A DNA stretch of 64,000 nt from Sphingomonas sp. 35-24ZXX (lineage in GTDB: Bacteria; Pseudomonadota; Alphaproteobacteria; Sphingomonadales; Sphingomonadaceae): the NCBI RefSeq assembly GCF_000786215.1, contig NZ_JROG01000007.1:1-64000 (forward strand), in the 5' to 3' direction. Positions within the stretch are counted from its first letter, which is position 1. Every line of letters starts with the position of its first letter. The notes beneath the pieces were generated by a model that had not been told where the DNA came from, searched no databases, and worked only from the letters and a program-made list of their open reading frames with translations. The translations under genes were made by a program, and so were the position numbers. Of this stretch, positions 1 to 8,853 are shown one piece after another.

Positions 1-1
1 T

Positions 2-604
2 GAAGTGTTTTGTCAACACGGCCTAGAAGAAGCGATCTACGCATTCCAGGATGAGCGGATTGTTACTGCGCTGCGCGGAATCTGCGGCATGATATCGGCC
101 TATCCGGACGAGAACCTCTATGCCGGCGGTATCTCGATGATGACCGAGGGGCATTTTCTCAACCCGCATATCGACAACAGCCACGACAAGGACCGTGATC
201 GCTGGCGCGTTTTGAACCTGCTGTATTACGTGTCGCCTGATTGGGCGCTGGCCAATGGCGGCAACCTCGAATTGTGGCCCAACGGCCTGGAAGCCCCGGC
301 GATCACCATCGAAAGCAAGTTCAACCGGCTGGTGGTGATGGCCACGCACGGCCGCTCGCTGCATTCGGTCAGCCCCATCCGCGTTGACCGCGCACGGTGC
401 TGCGTGTCCAACTATTATTTCTCCGACGAACCACTGCGCGACGACGATGAGTTTCATGTCACCTCGTTCAGGGGTCGGCCGGAACAGCCGATGCGCGATA
501 CGCTGCTGAGGGCAGATGCGGCGGCCCGCGGCATGGTGCGCAAGCTTTTCCCGAAGGGCGTTCGCGAGAACCCGCACGTCTACAAGCGCGACGAACCGCA
601 GTGA
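2..604 (+). CDS. 2OG-Fe(II) oxygenase, 5' end outside the window
   Basis: The reading frame is open to the left edge, so the true start lies upstream; a GTG at 5 is the first possible start inside the window. Numbered from that GTG, the protein has H55-x-D57 in a PHID context and a distal H120 in RSLHSV. Together they make the HxD...H iron facial triad of the prolyl-4-hydroxylase-like double-stranded beta-helix fold. The family couples 2-oxoglutarate decarboxylation to hydroxylation of a protein or small molecule, but the substrate cannot be told. The LLYYVSPDW and CCVSNYYFSD strands fit this fold. No partner gene is visible, since the next gene is an unrelated lipoprotein 214 bases downstream. 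A second oxygenase of this superfamily lies at 34722-36575. Confidence 0.85.
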   Translation, partial: EVFCQHGLEEAIYAFQDERIVTALRGICGMISAYPDENLYAGGISMMTEGHFLNPHIDNSHDKDRDRWRVLNLLYYVSPDWALANGGNLELWPNGLEAPAITIESKFNRLVVMATHGRSLHSVSPIRVDRARCCVSNYYFSDEPLRDDDEFHVTSFRGRPEQPMRDTLLRADAAARGMVRKLFPKGVRENPHVYKRDEPQ

Positions 605-818
605 TCCCGGCCTCCCGCTGGCGGATTTAACGCCGGATCAAAGGCTGGAGCGGTGCCGGGCAGCAAGGTTGGCTACCCGGCATCGCAATCGCATCTTTGC
701 CGCATGGCTATGCTTGCCTGCCGCCAGGCCGGCGGAACCTGCAAGCGCACCGTTTGACGACTCACGCAGCCTGTGTCAGCGATGATCCTGAACGCAACGC
801 TGCAAGGAACCCTCTGCC

Positions 819-1160
819 ATGTCGCCATCACCCAGGCTCGCTGCTCTCGCCTCAGCCATGATCGCTGCGGCATCCCTTGCTGCCTGTTCGTCAGAAAAAC
901 CCGCATCGTCCGAAGAGACGAGCGCAAAGGCGATCGACAAGGCCGCGACCGAGCTTGCCGCGCAGGAAAAATGCTATGGCATCGCGCTTGCCAAGCAGAA
1001 TGACTGCGCCGCCGGCCCCGGCACCAGCTGCGCGGGCACATCCACGGTCGATTATCAGGGCAATGCCTGGAAATTCACCGAGGCTGGCGAATGCGAGAAA
1101 CTGGGCGGATCGCTGACGGAAGTTGCCGACAACGACCCCCCGGTTCCTGCCAAGGGCTGA
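819..1160 (+). CDS. DUF2282 (bufferin BufA1-like) lipoprotein, orphan
   Basis: The 113-residue precursor has a hydrophobic leader ending in the lipobox SLAAC (acylated Cys23), so the mature protein should be membrane-tethered. The mature part has four cysteines at 52, 63, 71 and 92, in the contexts KCYGIA, NDCAAG, SCAG and ECEKLGG. This is the signature of DUF2282, the BufA1 precursors of copper-binding bufferin peptides. In that family the cysteines are modified by a DUF692 (MNIO/BufB) enzyme with a DUF2063 (BufC) partner, usually encoded next door. Here the next gene runs on the opposite strand and ends 5 bases away, and no bufB or bufC gene occurs in the window. The family call is confident; modification and copper binding are inference. 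Confidence 0.8.
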   Translation: MSPSPRLAALASAMIAAASLAACSSEKPASSEETSAKAIDKAATELAAQEKCYGIALAKQNDCAAGPGTSCAGTSTVDYQGNAWKFTEAGECEKLGGSLTEVADNDPPVPAKG

Positions 1161-1164
1161 GCCG

Positions 1165-2910
1165 TCAGAACACCGCCTTGGGCTTCGGCTCTTCCATCAT
1201 CGCGGCGCGCACCATCGGCACCGGCGGGCCGCCATAGGACAGGAAGGCATCGTGGAAGGCCTTCCACGCCTCGCGCCCGCCCTTGCCCGCGGTCCAGTCG
1301 GCGCGCAGCTTGCGGATCATCAGTTTGCCCAGGGTATAGTTGAGATAGCCCGGATCATAGGTGCCGCGCAGCGCCTGCTGGCGGGCATTGCCCTCATCGA
1401 TATAGCATTGTTCGCGAAACAGGGTGCGCGACTGGTCGACGGTCATGCCGCCGGTGTGCAGGCCGATCGCGGAAAGATAGCGGCAGTTGCGCAGCAGCGC
1501 GTTGGCCAGCTGGCCGATGTGCACCTCCGGGTCGCCCTTGCCGAGCCCGGCCTCCCACATCATCTCTTCGGTATAATGCGCCCAGCCCTCGGCATAGGCA
1601 TAGCCAACGAACAGCCGCCCGAAGAACGACTTGGCGCGGTTGGCGTGGAGGAAGTTGAGGAAGTGTCCGGGCCAGACCTCGTGCACGCTGGTGAACAGCA
1701 GGTCCTTCTTGGGCGGGATGTAATCGGCCTGCACCTGCGGCGCCCATGACGGATCAGGCGGCGAGATATAATAGACCGATGGCAGGCTTTTCTCATATGG
1801 CCCGGGAATATCGATATAGGCCGAATTCTGCCGGTTGTACGGCGGCGATTCCTCGACCTTGGCCTCTTCCGTGCCGGGGATCGACACCAGATCCTTGTCG
1901 ACAAGGAACGCACGCAGCTCCGGCAGCTGCCGCCGCGCTTCGGCGACCGGACCATCCTCGGGCTTGTCGAGCGACAGCTTGGCCATGCAATCGGGCATGC
2001 TCGCGCCCGGCGCAAACTGCGCGCAGGCAGAGGTGAGCGCATCCTGGTTGCGCTTGAGATCCGCCTCGCCGATCGCCTTCAGTTCGGCAATCGGCAGATC
2101 GACCATTTCGGTGGTGGCCAGCATCTTGCCGAACAGGTCGGGGCCCAAAGCGTAGCTGACCTTGGCAGTGGCCTTCTGGGCGGTCAGCCAGTCGGCGAGG
2201 CCCTGCATTGCCTTGCTCGCCTCGGCCGTCGCCGATTCGAGGTCGGCCTTGACCGCATCGTCTTCCACCGCGGCAAAGGCCGCACGCGCATCCCCGGTGA
2301 AGAAGGTGGCATAGCCGGCAAAGGCATTGACGCCATAGTCGATGGCATAGGGGTCGAGCGGGGTCTTGAGGTTCGCACGAATCTGCTCGGCGGCCTTGGG
2401 CACGCCGCGGGCATAGGCGATGAAGGCCTTGGCGCGGGTGGTGACATCGGCATAGGGCCGGGTGACATAGACCGAAGGGTCGAGCGTCCCGGCATAAAAC
2501 GCCGGATTGCGGCGGGGCCAATCGGCGTCCTTGAGCCAGAACAGTTCGCCGCGCACCACCGCCATCAGATAATCGCGCTCGAACGTCTGCTCGGCACTCA
2601 GCTTGGTGGCGTCCATCGCCTCGGCGTCGGCCAGCGTCTTCTCCAAGAACGCAATCTGATCGGCAAGACCGGCCTCCGACCAGTCGGGCAACTTGCCATC
2701 GAACTCGTGCCGCCCCTGATAGACCGCGAAATCCGGATTGCGCGGGAAATAGCCGGTCAGGAACGTGTCGACGAACTTGCCCCATTCGGACGCGGTATCG
2801 ATGCCGGTGCTCTTGTCCGCCCCTCCTGGGGCTTCGGGCGTTGCCGGGCTGCACGCCGTCACCATCACGGCGAGCGATGCTGCAGCGAGAAGCTTTTTCG
2901 ACCAGTTCAT
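1165..2910 (-). CDS. DUF885 family lipoprotein, putative metallo-hydrolase
   Basis: 581 residues. The start at 2910 is preceded by an AGAGG ribosome site and gives a proper lipoprotein signal (MNWSKKLLAAASLAVMVTAC, lipobox Cys20). The frame continues far upstream, but without a signal sequence. The C-terminal half has H410-E-V-W-P-G-H416, the HExxPGH-type motif of DUF885, a family related to zinc peptidases. It is followed by a YAEGWAHYTEEM segment typical of the family. Expected location is the periplasmic face of a membrane. Substrate unknown, perhaps peptides. It converges on the DUF2282 gene and diverges from the MFS gene at 3100. Confidence 0.85.
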   Translation of the reverse strand: MNWSKKLLAAASLAVMVTACSPATPEAPGGADKSTGIDTASEWGKFVDTFLTGYFPRNPDFAVYQGRHEFDGKLPDWSEAGLADQIAFLEKTLADAEAMDATKLSAEQTFERDYLMAVVRGELFWLKDADWPRRNPAFYAGTLDPSVYVTRPYADVTTRAKAFIAYARGVPKAAEQIRANLKTPLDPYAIDYGVNAFAGYATFFTGDARAAFAAVEDDAVKADLESATAEASKAMQGLADWLTAQKATAKVSYALGPDLFGKMLATTEMVDLPIAELKAIGEADLKRNQDALTSACAQFAPGASMPDCMAKLSLDKPEDGPVAEARRQLPELRAFLVDKDLVSIPGTEEAKVEESPPYNRQNSAYIDIPGPYEKSLPSVYYISPPDPSWAPQVQADYIPPKKDLLFTSVHEVWPGHFLNFLHANRAKSFFGRLFVGYAYAEGWAHYTEEMMWEAGLGKGDPEVHIGQLANALLRNCRYLSAIGLHTGGMTVDQSRTLFREQCYIDEGNARQQALRGTYDPGYLNYTLGKLMIRKLRADWTAGKGGREAWKAFHDAFLSYGGPPVPMVRAAMMEEPKPKAVF

Positions 2911-3099
2911 GCGCGACCTCTTGAGATTGTTCCGATGCAGATCGTTCCGGTTCCGGCAGATGGTCCGGATGAAACCCATTGCTGACAGCAACAGCCAGCC
3001 TTGGGAAGGGACATTCTTTCGCACACGCACAACGCGCGATGAGGCGGTGCCAAGTTCATCTTGCTTGCCGCCCGGCATTCGCTCGCCTACCGCACCGCC

Positions 3100-4413
3100 A
3101 TGGACCAGGCAGCCGCTCCCCACCCGTTCACCATCGCCAATTACCGCGCCTATTGGCTGACGCGGCTGGCGTCGATGCTGGCCTTGTACTGCATGATGCT
3201 GATCGTCGGCTGGCAGGCGTACAACATTGCGCGCGAGACGATGGATATCGCCGCCAGCTCGGCACGATTGGGGATGATCGGGCTGCTGCAGTTCGCGCCT
3301 CTGTTCGTGCTCACCCCGCTCGTCGGCTGGATCGCCGATCGCATGGACCGGCGGCTGGTGGCGCGCATTGTGCTGTTCTGTCAGGCGGCGATCGCCGCAA
3401 CGCTCGCCTGGACCACCGCCCAGGATCTGATCAGCCTGCCGATCCTCTATTGCATCGCGGCATTGCTGGGCACCGCCCGTGCCTTCCTGGGACCGTCGCT
3501 GAGCGCGCTGGCCCCCAATCTCGTGCCCAAGGCTTCGCTGCCGACCGCCATCGCGCTGTCGTCGATCGCCTGGCAATCGGGGATGCTGGTGGGCCCGGCG
3601 ATCGCCGGCCCGCTCTATGCGATCCGGCCCGACCTGCCCTATATCGTCAGCGCCTGTCTCTATGCGGTGGCGGGGCTTGCCATGCTGACTGTCGGCCCGG
3701 TGCCGCGCACGATCATGGACAAGGGCAAGGGCCCGATTGCGCAGATCATCGACGGCATGGCCTATGTCGGGCAGAACAAGCTGGTGCTCGGCGTGATCAC
3801 GCTGGACCTGTTTGCGGTGTTCCTCGCCGGATCGACCGCATTGCTGCCGGTGTTCGCGCGCGACATCCTGAAAGTCGGCGAACAGGGCCTGTCACTGCTG
3901 GCATCGGCCCCTGCGGCCGGCGCCGCTCTGGTCGCCCTGCTCTTCTCGTTCCGCCCGATCCGCACCAATGTCGGCAACAAGATGCTGGCCAGCGTCTTCC
4001 TGTTCGGCCTGGTGACCATCGTCTTCGGCTTCAGCAAAATCCTGATCGTCTCGATGGCGTGCCTGTTCATCGCAGGCGCGGCAGACATGTTCAGCGTCTA
4101 TGTGCGCCAGTCGCTGATCCAGCTGAACACGCCAGACGACAAGCGCGGCCGCGTATCTGCGGTCTCGCTGCTCACCGTGTCGGCCTCCAACGAGCTGGGC
4201 GATGCCTTTTCCGGCATGCTCGCCTGGCTGATCGGGCCGGTGGCGGCGGTTGTGGCGGGCGGCAGCGGTGCTATATTGGTGACAGCACTCTGGGCCCGGC
4301 TGTTCCCGCAGATCGGCGCAGCGCGCAGCTTCGATCCTGCCGAGGAAGAGGCACATCCCCATTCGAATGCGCCGCAGCCCAAGGCGCCCTCTGCAGGAGA
4401 GACATCGACATGA
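3100..4413 (+). CDS. MFS transporter
   Basis: 437 residues with about 12 hydrophobic helices and the MFS loop motif [10 protein letters not shown] between helices 2 and 3. It resembles the DHA3/EntS-like exporters, with an N-terminus of the [18 protein letters not shown] type. The ATG at 3100 is preferred over a TTG at 3061 because it directly precedes the conserved start. Its stop codon overlaps the cysK start (ATGA at 4410-4413), so the two genes are co-transcribed and probably translationally coupled. That suggests export of a thiol or amino acid related to cysteine, but the substrate is inference only. The C-terminal 25 residues are hydrophilic and Pro/Ala/Glu-rich. Confidence 0.88.
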   Translation: MDQAAAPHPFTIANYRAYWLTRLASMLALYCMMLIVGWQAYNIARETMDIAASSARLGMIGLLQFAPLFVLTPLVGWIADRMDRRLVARIVLFCQAAIAATLAWTTAQDLISLPILYCIAALLGTARAFLGPSLSALAPNLVPKASLPTAIALSSIAWQSGMLVGPAIAGPLYAIRPDLPYIVSACLYAVAGLAMLTVGPVPRTIMDKGKGPIAQIIDGMAYVGQNKLVLGVITLDLFAVFLAGSTALLPVFARDILKVGEQGLSLLASAPAAGAALVALLFSFRPIRTNVGNKMLASVFLFGLVTIVFGFSKILIVSMACLFIAGAADMFSVYVRQSLIQLNTPDDKRGRVSAVSLLTVSASNELGDAFSGMLAWLIGPVAAVVAGGSGAILVTALWARLFPQIGAARSFDPAEEEAHPHSNAPQPKAPSAGETST

Positions 4414-5327
4414 TCGCAAGCAACATCCTCGAGACGATTGGCAACACCCCGCACGTCCGGATCAACCGCCTGTTCGGCGACGCGCAGGTGTGGATCAAGT
4501 CGGAACGGACCAATCCCGGTGGATCGATCAAGGACCGGATTGCGCTGGCGATGATCGAGGCAGCCGAAGCTGATGGCTCGCTCCAGCCCGGTGGCACGAT
4601 CATCGAGCCGACATCGGGCAACACCGGCGTCGGCCTGGCGATGGTGGCCGCGGTCAAGGGCTATCGGCTGGTGCTGGTGATGCCCGAGAGCATGTCGATC
4701 GAGCGGCGCAGGCTGATGCTGGCTTACGGCGCGACCTTCGATCTGACCCCGCGCGAAAAGGGCATGAAGGGCGCTATCGAACGCGCGCAGGAGCTGGTCA
4801 ACCAGACGCCGGGATCGTGGATGCCGCAGCAGTTCGAAAACCCGGCCAACATTTCCGTGCACGTGCGCACCACCGCGCAGGAAATCCTCGCCGATTTCGC
4901 CGATGCGCCGATCGACGTGATGATCACCGGCGTGGGCACGGGCGGCCATATCACCGGTTGCGCGCAGGAGCTCAAGCGGCATTGGCCTGATCTGAAGGTC
5001 TATGCGGTAGAACCGGCGCTGTCTCCGGTGATCTCGGGCGGACAGCCCGGCCCGCACCCGATCCAGGGCATTGGCGCTGGCTTCATTCCGGGCAACCTGC
5101 ACACCCGGCTGCTCGATGGCGTGATCAAGGTCGATCAGGCCGATGCCAAGGAGATGGCGCGCCGCTCGGCTAGCGAAGAAGGCATGCTGGTGGGCATCTC
5201 GTCGGGCGCGACGCTGGCGGCCATCGCGCAGAAGCTTGCTGATTTGCCCGCAGGCTCGCGGGTGCTGGGCTTCAATTACGATACCGGCGAACGCTATTTG
5301 TCGGTGCCTGACTTCCTGCCCGAATAA
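4410..5327 (+). CDS. cysK: Cysteine synthase A (O-acetylserine sulfhydrylase)
   Basis: 305 residues, a usual CysK length. The PLP Schiff-base lysine is K41 in NPGGSIKDR, the substrate loop is TSGNTG at 68-73, and the PLP-phosphate glycine loop GVGTGG is present. EKGMKGAI and the [10 protein letters not shown] segment are typical of CysK rather than CysM. It makes cysteine from O-acetylserine and sulfide in the cytoplasm. The start is set by AGGAGAG upstream and by the ATGA overlap with the MFS gene. No cysE lies nearby. A hairpin at 5358-5384 follows. Confidence 0.93.
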   Translation: MIASNILETIGNTPHVRINRLFGDAQVWIKSERTNPGGSIKDRIALAMIEAAEADGSLQPGGTIIEPTSGNTGVGLAMVAAVKGYRLVLVMPESMSIERRRLMLAYGATFDLTPREKGMKGAIERAQELVNQTPGSWMPQQFENPANISVHVRTTAQEILADFADAPIDVMITGVGTGGHITGCAQELKRHWPDLKVYAVEPALSPVISGGQPGPHPIQGIGAGFIPGNLHTRLLDGVIKVDQADAKEMARRSASEEGMLVGISSGATLAAIAQKLADLPAGSRVLGFNYDTGERYLSVPDFLPE

Positions 5328-5357
5328 GGACGATCTGCGCCGCCGCAGATGGGGTGG

Positions 5358-5384
5358 TGCGAATCGCTAATACAAGTGATTCGC
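5358..5384. terminator. Hairpin downstream of cysK, terminator-like
   Basis: Perfect 8 bp inverted repeat TGCGAATC / GATTCGCA with an 11-base loop, 31 bases after the cysK stop. There is no T-run, so it could be a factor-dependent end, an mRNA 3' stabiliser or a binding site. The rest of 5328-5585 holds a short GGATATATCC palindrome at 5522-5531 ahead of the next gene and nothing else I can name. Confidence 0.35.
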
Positions 5385-5585
5385 AGCAAGCCAGGTTTGG
5401 ATCGCGCATTACGAGACGATTTTTCGCGCTCGGATGACGTCGCGGTTCCGGGGATTTTGTCCCAGATTGGGCAGAAATCCCCGCACTGCGCAGCGGATCA
5501 ATTCCCTTGTGCCTTCATTTAGGATATATCCGAATTGAAGGTGAATGACATCCAAAGCGGATGAACCGGCAAGACGGGGGCGGGT

Positions 5586-6062
5586 TTGCAACAGATGAAT
5601 GCAGAACTGACCGATGTGCAGGTCAACTGTCTGCGCCTGGTTGCCGACGGCTATACTTCCAAGGAAATCGCCAAGCAGCTCGGTTTGACGCCGATGACTG
5701 TCGACCAGTACCTCCAGCGTGCAAAGAAGACCATGGGGGCGCCGGATCGTCGCACCGCGGCGCGCTGGCTCGTGGAAAATGCCCAGCCTGCGGCATTCAA
5801 ACCATTTGAACTCAAATCGCCGGACATTGCCGCAGTGGCAGTGGCTGTGACACCTCTTGCCGCGTCGGAAGGAGACAAGCCCGCTCCGCCTGCCACCGAC
5901 CAGTGGCAGACGCGCATCGGATTTCCTCCCCTCGGCGGCATCAGAACCACACTCGACGACGGCCAGAAGACACAGGCGATCCTGCGTATTGCGGGACTGT
6001 CGCTGATCTACACCACGGCTTTCGCGCTGGTGTTGGGCGGGGCGCTCAAGGCGTTCAGCTGA
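5586..6062 (+). CDS. LuxR-type HTH protein with C-terminal membrane anchor
   Basis: 158 residues from TTG 5586, or 155 from ATG 5595. The GGGGGCGGG just upstream fits the TTG better. Residues about 8-60 form a GerE/LuxR helix-turn-helix (LTDVQVNCLRLVADGYTSKE, then IAKQLGLTPMTVDQYL). There is no receiver or autoinducer domain. A linker of about 70 residues follows, then one hydrophobic helix near the C-terminus (SLIYTTAFALVLGGALKAF). The layout puts the DNA-binding domain in the cytoplasm on a tail anchor. Target genes are unknown. The downstream small genes 6119-8113 run in the same direction and could be under its control, which is inference. Confidence 0.75.
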   Translation: MQQMNAELTDVQVNCLRLVADGYTSKEIAKQLGLTPMTVDQYLQRAKKTMGAPDRRTAARWLVENAQPAAFKPFELKSPDIAAVAVAVTPLAASEGDKPAPPATDQWQTRIGFPPLGGIRTTLDDGQKTQAILRIAGLSLIYTTAFALVLGGALKAFS

Positions 6063-6118
6063 TCTGATGCATTGATCGGCAACCTTGCACCGCAGACGGT
6101 GCATCAAGGAGATGAAAC

Positions 6119-6469
6119 ATGCATATTGATGGCAACGCCGTCCGCATTGTCGCCGGGGACACCCGCTCGTCCTTTGCAAGCTATGACCGCGCCCTTCTCG
6201 ATGCCGCCCGGCTGTCGATGACCATGCTGGAAGCCAACGGGCTGTCCGAAGTCCCTGCCCGCGATTCGCAGATCGCGCTACGCACCATCCACGAAAGCAC
6301 CGGCCATCTGATTTCGGCGCGCGGCAGCATGGTCAAGCTCGTCGGCCATCTCAATGCCATCAAGCGCCGCAGCGATCAGGCTCCGATGAGCGTCGGCTGC
6401 CCTGGCGAGACGCCGCTGGCCGGATCGCTGCAGGAGCTTGCGCGCGAGCCCGAGACCACATTCGGTTGA
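6119..6469 (+). CDS. Hypothetical protein
   Basis: 116 residues with a good ribosome site (AAGGAGATGAAAC) before ATG 6119. It is soluble and mostly helical in appearance, with no signal, no membrane helix and a single cysteine near the C-terminus. I do not recognise a domain. It follows the membrane-anchored HTH gene by 56 bases on the same strand and precedes a small membrane protein by 31 bases, so an operon is likely. The codon pattern is high-GC3 like its neighbours, which supports a real gene. Confidence 0.6.
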   Translation: MHIDGNAVRIVAGDTRSSFASYDRALLDAARLSMTMLEANGLSEVPARDSQIALRTIHESTGHLISARGSMVKLVGHLNAIKRRSDQAPMSVGCPGETPLAGSLQELAREPETTFG

Positions 6470-6500
6470 CGCAGTTCCGGCGATGCGATGATCAGATCCC

Positions 6501-6953
6501 ATGATTTCCATCATCTTCTGGTTGCTCGCATCGCTGAGCTGCGGTTTTGTCTGGCTGCACGGTCAGGCTGAAGGCAGAAAGGCCGTCGGGCTTTTCGTGA
6601 TCGCGACCCTGCTGACCTGGGTCGCACAGGCCATGGACACCCAGTGGCGACAGACGCATTGGCCGCTGCTGGCGGTGGATGCCGCCTATCTGGTGGTCGC
6701 CTATATCTTTGCCCTGCGCAGCGACCGGTACTGGCCGCTGTGGATCACCGCCTTCCAGCTGCTGACCGTTGCCACCCATCTCGCGACGATCATCGCACCC
6801 GACTATCTGCCCAAGATCTACTCGGCAATTGCCACTTTCTGGGTCGTGCCGCTGCTGCTCAGCATGGTGGCGGGGGTGTATCTTGATCATCGGGAATTCA
6901 GACGTCTGGTACCCCCCAATGACCCAGTTCTATTGCCTGATCCTCCTGCCTGA
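6501..6953 (+). CDS. Small multi-pass membrane protein, unknown function
   Basis: 150 residues with four or five hydrophobic helices (from about 2, 28, 53, 80 and 108) and a polar, proline-rich C-terminal tail. The start is an ATG in an N-terminal helix, MISIIFWLLASLSC. No catalytic motif is visible. Its 3' end overlaps the next gene, the winged-helix regulator, by 35 to 71 bases depending on that gene's start, which points to translational coupling. Function unknown. Confidence 0.65.
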   Translation: MISIIFWLLASLSCGFVWLHGQAEGRKAVGLFVIATLLTWVAQAMDTQWRQTHWPLLAVDAAYLVVAYIFALRSDRYWPLWITAFQLLTVATHLATIIAPDYLPKIYSAIATFWVVPLLLSMVAGVYLDHREFRRLVPPNDPVLLPDPPA

Positions 6954-7347
6954 AAGCGAACAGCAGCCGCCCGCGCCGCTGCTCGATGCCAACGAACCCT
7001 GGAAAGCCCGGGCGGAAACGGCCAGTCGCTATCTCAAGCTGAGGGCCAATCGCGACAATATCGCCGATGCGCAGCTGCTCTCTGACCCCGCCTGGGACAT
7101 GCTGCTCGACCTGTTCGTCGGCCATATCACCGGGCGCGACATATCGGTGACCAGCGCCTGCCTCGCGTCGCGGCGGCCGGCGACGACATCGCTGCGCTAC
7201 ATCGACCGCATGGCCAAAGACGGCCTCGTGCGGCGGGAGAAAGACCCGCGCGATCACCGCAAGGTCTATCTCAGGATGACCGAAAAGGCGTTCCGATCGG
7301 TCGCCAACTGGGTCGACTCACTTCGCCAGGAACTCGCCGCAGTGTGA
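6883..7347 (+). CDS. Winged-helix (MarR-like) DNA-binding protein
   Basis: 154 residues from TTG 6883, which has GGGGG six bases upstream, or 142 from ATG 6919, which has no ribosome site. I prefer the TTG but the start is open. The C-terminal 80 residues carry a winged helix: a recognition region with SVTSACLASRRPATTSLRYI, then the wing KDGLVRREKDPRDHRKVYLR, the DxRxxRxxL pattern of MarR-type proteins. The N-terminal 60 residues are charged and look helical. It overlaps the membrane-protein gene upstream, so the two may work together. Ligand and targets are unknown. Confidence 0.7.
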   Translation: MIIGNSDVWYPPMTQFYCLILLPESEQQPPAPLLDANEPWKARAETASRYLKLRANRDNIADAQLLSDPAWDMLLDLFVGHITGRDISVTSACLASRRPATTSLRYIDRMAKDGLVRREKDPRDHRKVYLRMTEKAFRSVANWVDSLRQELAAV

Positions 7348-7432
7348 TCCCGGTCGGCAGAAGCGTCGATCTTTCGTCTGCTCATTCCCGCCGAACTGTG
7401 CGACAGTGGCCACCATCAACCGATGGAGGCGC

Positions 7433-8113
7433 ATGGTGTCAGGTCGAGGGCCGTCCGAACTTCGCGATGAGATCATCGAGACTTTGGCCGAGGACGGCAA
7501 GCCGATCTGCATCCGCTCGGTGCGCCAGTCCGACGAACCCCGGATGCGTGAAGGAATAGCGCGGCTTTCGGAACAGTCGCGCTATCTGCGCTTTTTCTCG
7601 GTTCAGCCGATGCCGTCCGATTCGGTGATCGAGCGGCTGGTCGATGTGGACGGACATGACCATATCGCCTGGGGCGCGATCCATTGCGATGGCATCGACA
7701 ACCCCGCCGTGGCGGCGGTCCACGCCATCCGGTGCGATGATCATCCGCGGATCGGCGAGTTTTCGGTCGCGGTTATCGATGATTATCAGGGCATAGGCCT
7801 CGCCCGCATGCTGACGACGGTGCTGCTGATCCATTGCGAGGTCGAAGCGATCTGCGAACTCGATATCCAGACGCTGGCGGAGAACATGCCCGCCAACCGG
7901 TTCATCCTCTCGATCGGTGGCGAACGACAGGAATCATCGGCAGGGGTGATCAGTTATCGCCTGGCGGTCAGGCCAGCCATTCGCGCGATTGCAGCCGCAC
8001 CCCAATTGCAGGGGATTGGTGACATCATGGCTGCGCTTGCAGGCTATATTCCGGCTGGCGATAGTCCCTGCGCGCCGCAAAGCGCTGTTTCACAAGGCAA
8101 TGGTGCGCACTGA
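7433..8113 (+). CDS. GNAT-family N-acetyltransferase
   Basis: 226 residues from ATG 7433, with GGAGG close upstream; a GTG at 7406 is possible but has no ribosome site. IRSVRQSDEPRMREGIARLS begins a GNAT fold, and EFSVAVIDDYQGIGLARMLT matches the beta4 / acetyl-CoA pyrophosphate loop (Q/RxxGxG/A as YQGIGLA). The RYLRFF segment resembles GNAT modules of the Pat-like protein acetyltransferase type. The C-terminus carries about 60 extra residues of low similarity to anything I know. The acceptor substrate is unknown. It lies 85 bases after the winged-helix gene on the same strand. Confidence 0.8.
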   Translation: MVSGRGPSELRDEIIETLAEDGKPICIRSVRQSDEPRMREGIARLSEQSRYLRFFSVQPMPSDSVIERLVDVDGHDHIAWGAIHCDGIDNPAVAAVHAIRCDDHPRIGEFSVAVIDDYQGIGLARMLTTVLLIHCEVEAICELDIQTLAENMPANRFILSIGGERQESSAGVISYRLAVRPAIRAIAAAPQLQGIGDIMAALAGYIPAGDSPCAPQSAVSQGNGAH

Positions 8114-8277
8114 TCGGCGATGAATGCCGATCGAACTGTTCTGTTACACGCGATGTTAAGTGCCGCGAACTGCAATGCGGCCTTACTCTTTACCCCCAAA
8201 ACAACGGCTTTTCATTTCCTCCAATACGGACTATCGATTGATCCATAACGGACCTTTCGAAGGGGTAGGGGAAAATC

Positions 8278-8700
8278 ATGGACGATCTCGAGCATCTGGT
8301 ATCTTTGACCGCCGATATTGTTGTTGCACATATCAGCAACAACAAGCTGGCGAATTCCGAAATCCCGCAGCTGATCGAGTCCGTCCACAGTGCGCTCCGC
8401 AGCATCAGCAAGGGTGAGACTGTTCAGCCCGAAGCGCCGAAGGAACCTGCGGTTCCCATCCGCTCTTCGATCAAGCCCGATCACCTCGTCTGTCTGGAAG
8501 ATGGCAAGAAGCTGCGGATGCTCAAGCGGCATCTGATGGTCCATTATGGAATGACCCCCGACGACTATCGCACCAAATGGGGCCTGCCGCGCGATTACCC
8601 GATGGTCGCCCCCAGCTATGCGGAACGCCGCCGCGAGCTGGCGCTGCAGATCGGCTTGGGCAAGCAGGGCCGTGGCGGCGGTCGCAAGAAGGCGGTCTGA
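8278..8700 (+). CDS. MucR/Ros-family transcriptional regulator
   Basis: 140 residues, the usual MucR length. The prokaryotic Cys2His2-type zinc site is C72-x2-D75-x9-H85-x3-H89 in a VCLEDGKKLRMLKRHL context, followed by GMTPDDYRTKWGLP and the basic tail typical of the family. MucR proteins oligomerise through the N-terminus, bind AT-rich minor grooves and act as global repressors of exopolysaccharide, motility and cell-cycle genes. The 164-base upstream region is AT-richer than its surroundings, as expected for an autoregulated mucR gene. GGGGTAGGGG serves as the ribosome site. Confidence 0.93.
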   Translation: MDDLEHLVSLTADIVVAHISNNKLANSEIPQLIESVHSALRSISKGETVQPEAPKEPAVPIRSSIKPDHLVCLEDGKKLRMLKRHLMVHYGMTPDDYRTKWGLPRDYPMVAPSYAERRRELALQIGLGKQGRGGGRKKAV

Positions 8701-8853
8701 TCCTCGGCTGCCGCGCCCGCTGCGGCGCGGCGCTCAGGCTTCGGTTGACCTGACCGGGCATCGCCCGGATCTAGGTTCTTTGCTAGCGGTTCAACCCATG
8801 GCATTCAGGCTTATGGCGGTCGCTCCATCGGGCGTTCCCGCGTGGGAGATGCC

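Noticed and set aside
2911-3576. Upstream extension of the DUF885 frame
   Set aside because: The extension has no signal peptide, is rich in Arg/Gln/His as expected of an antisense frame, and overlaps the MFS gene. The start at 2910 has a lipoprotein signal and ribosome site.
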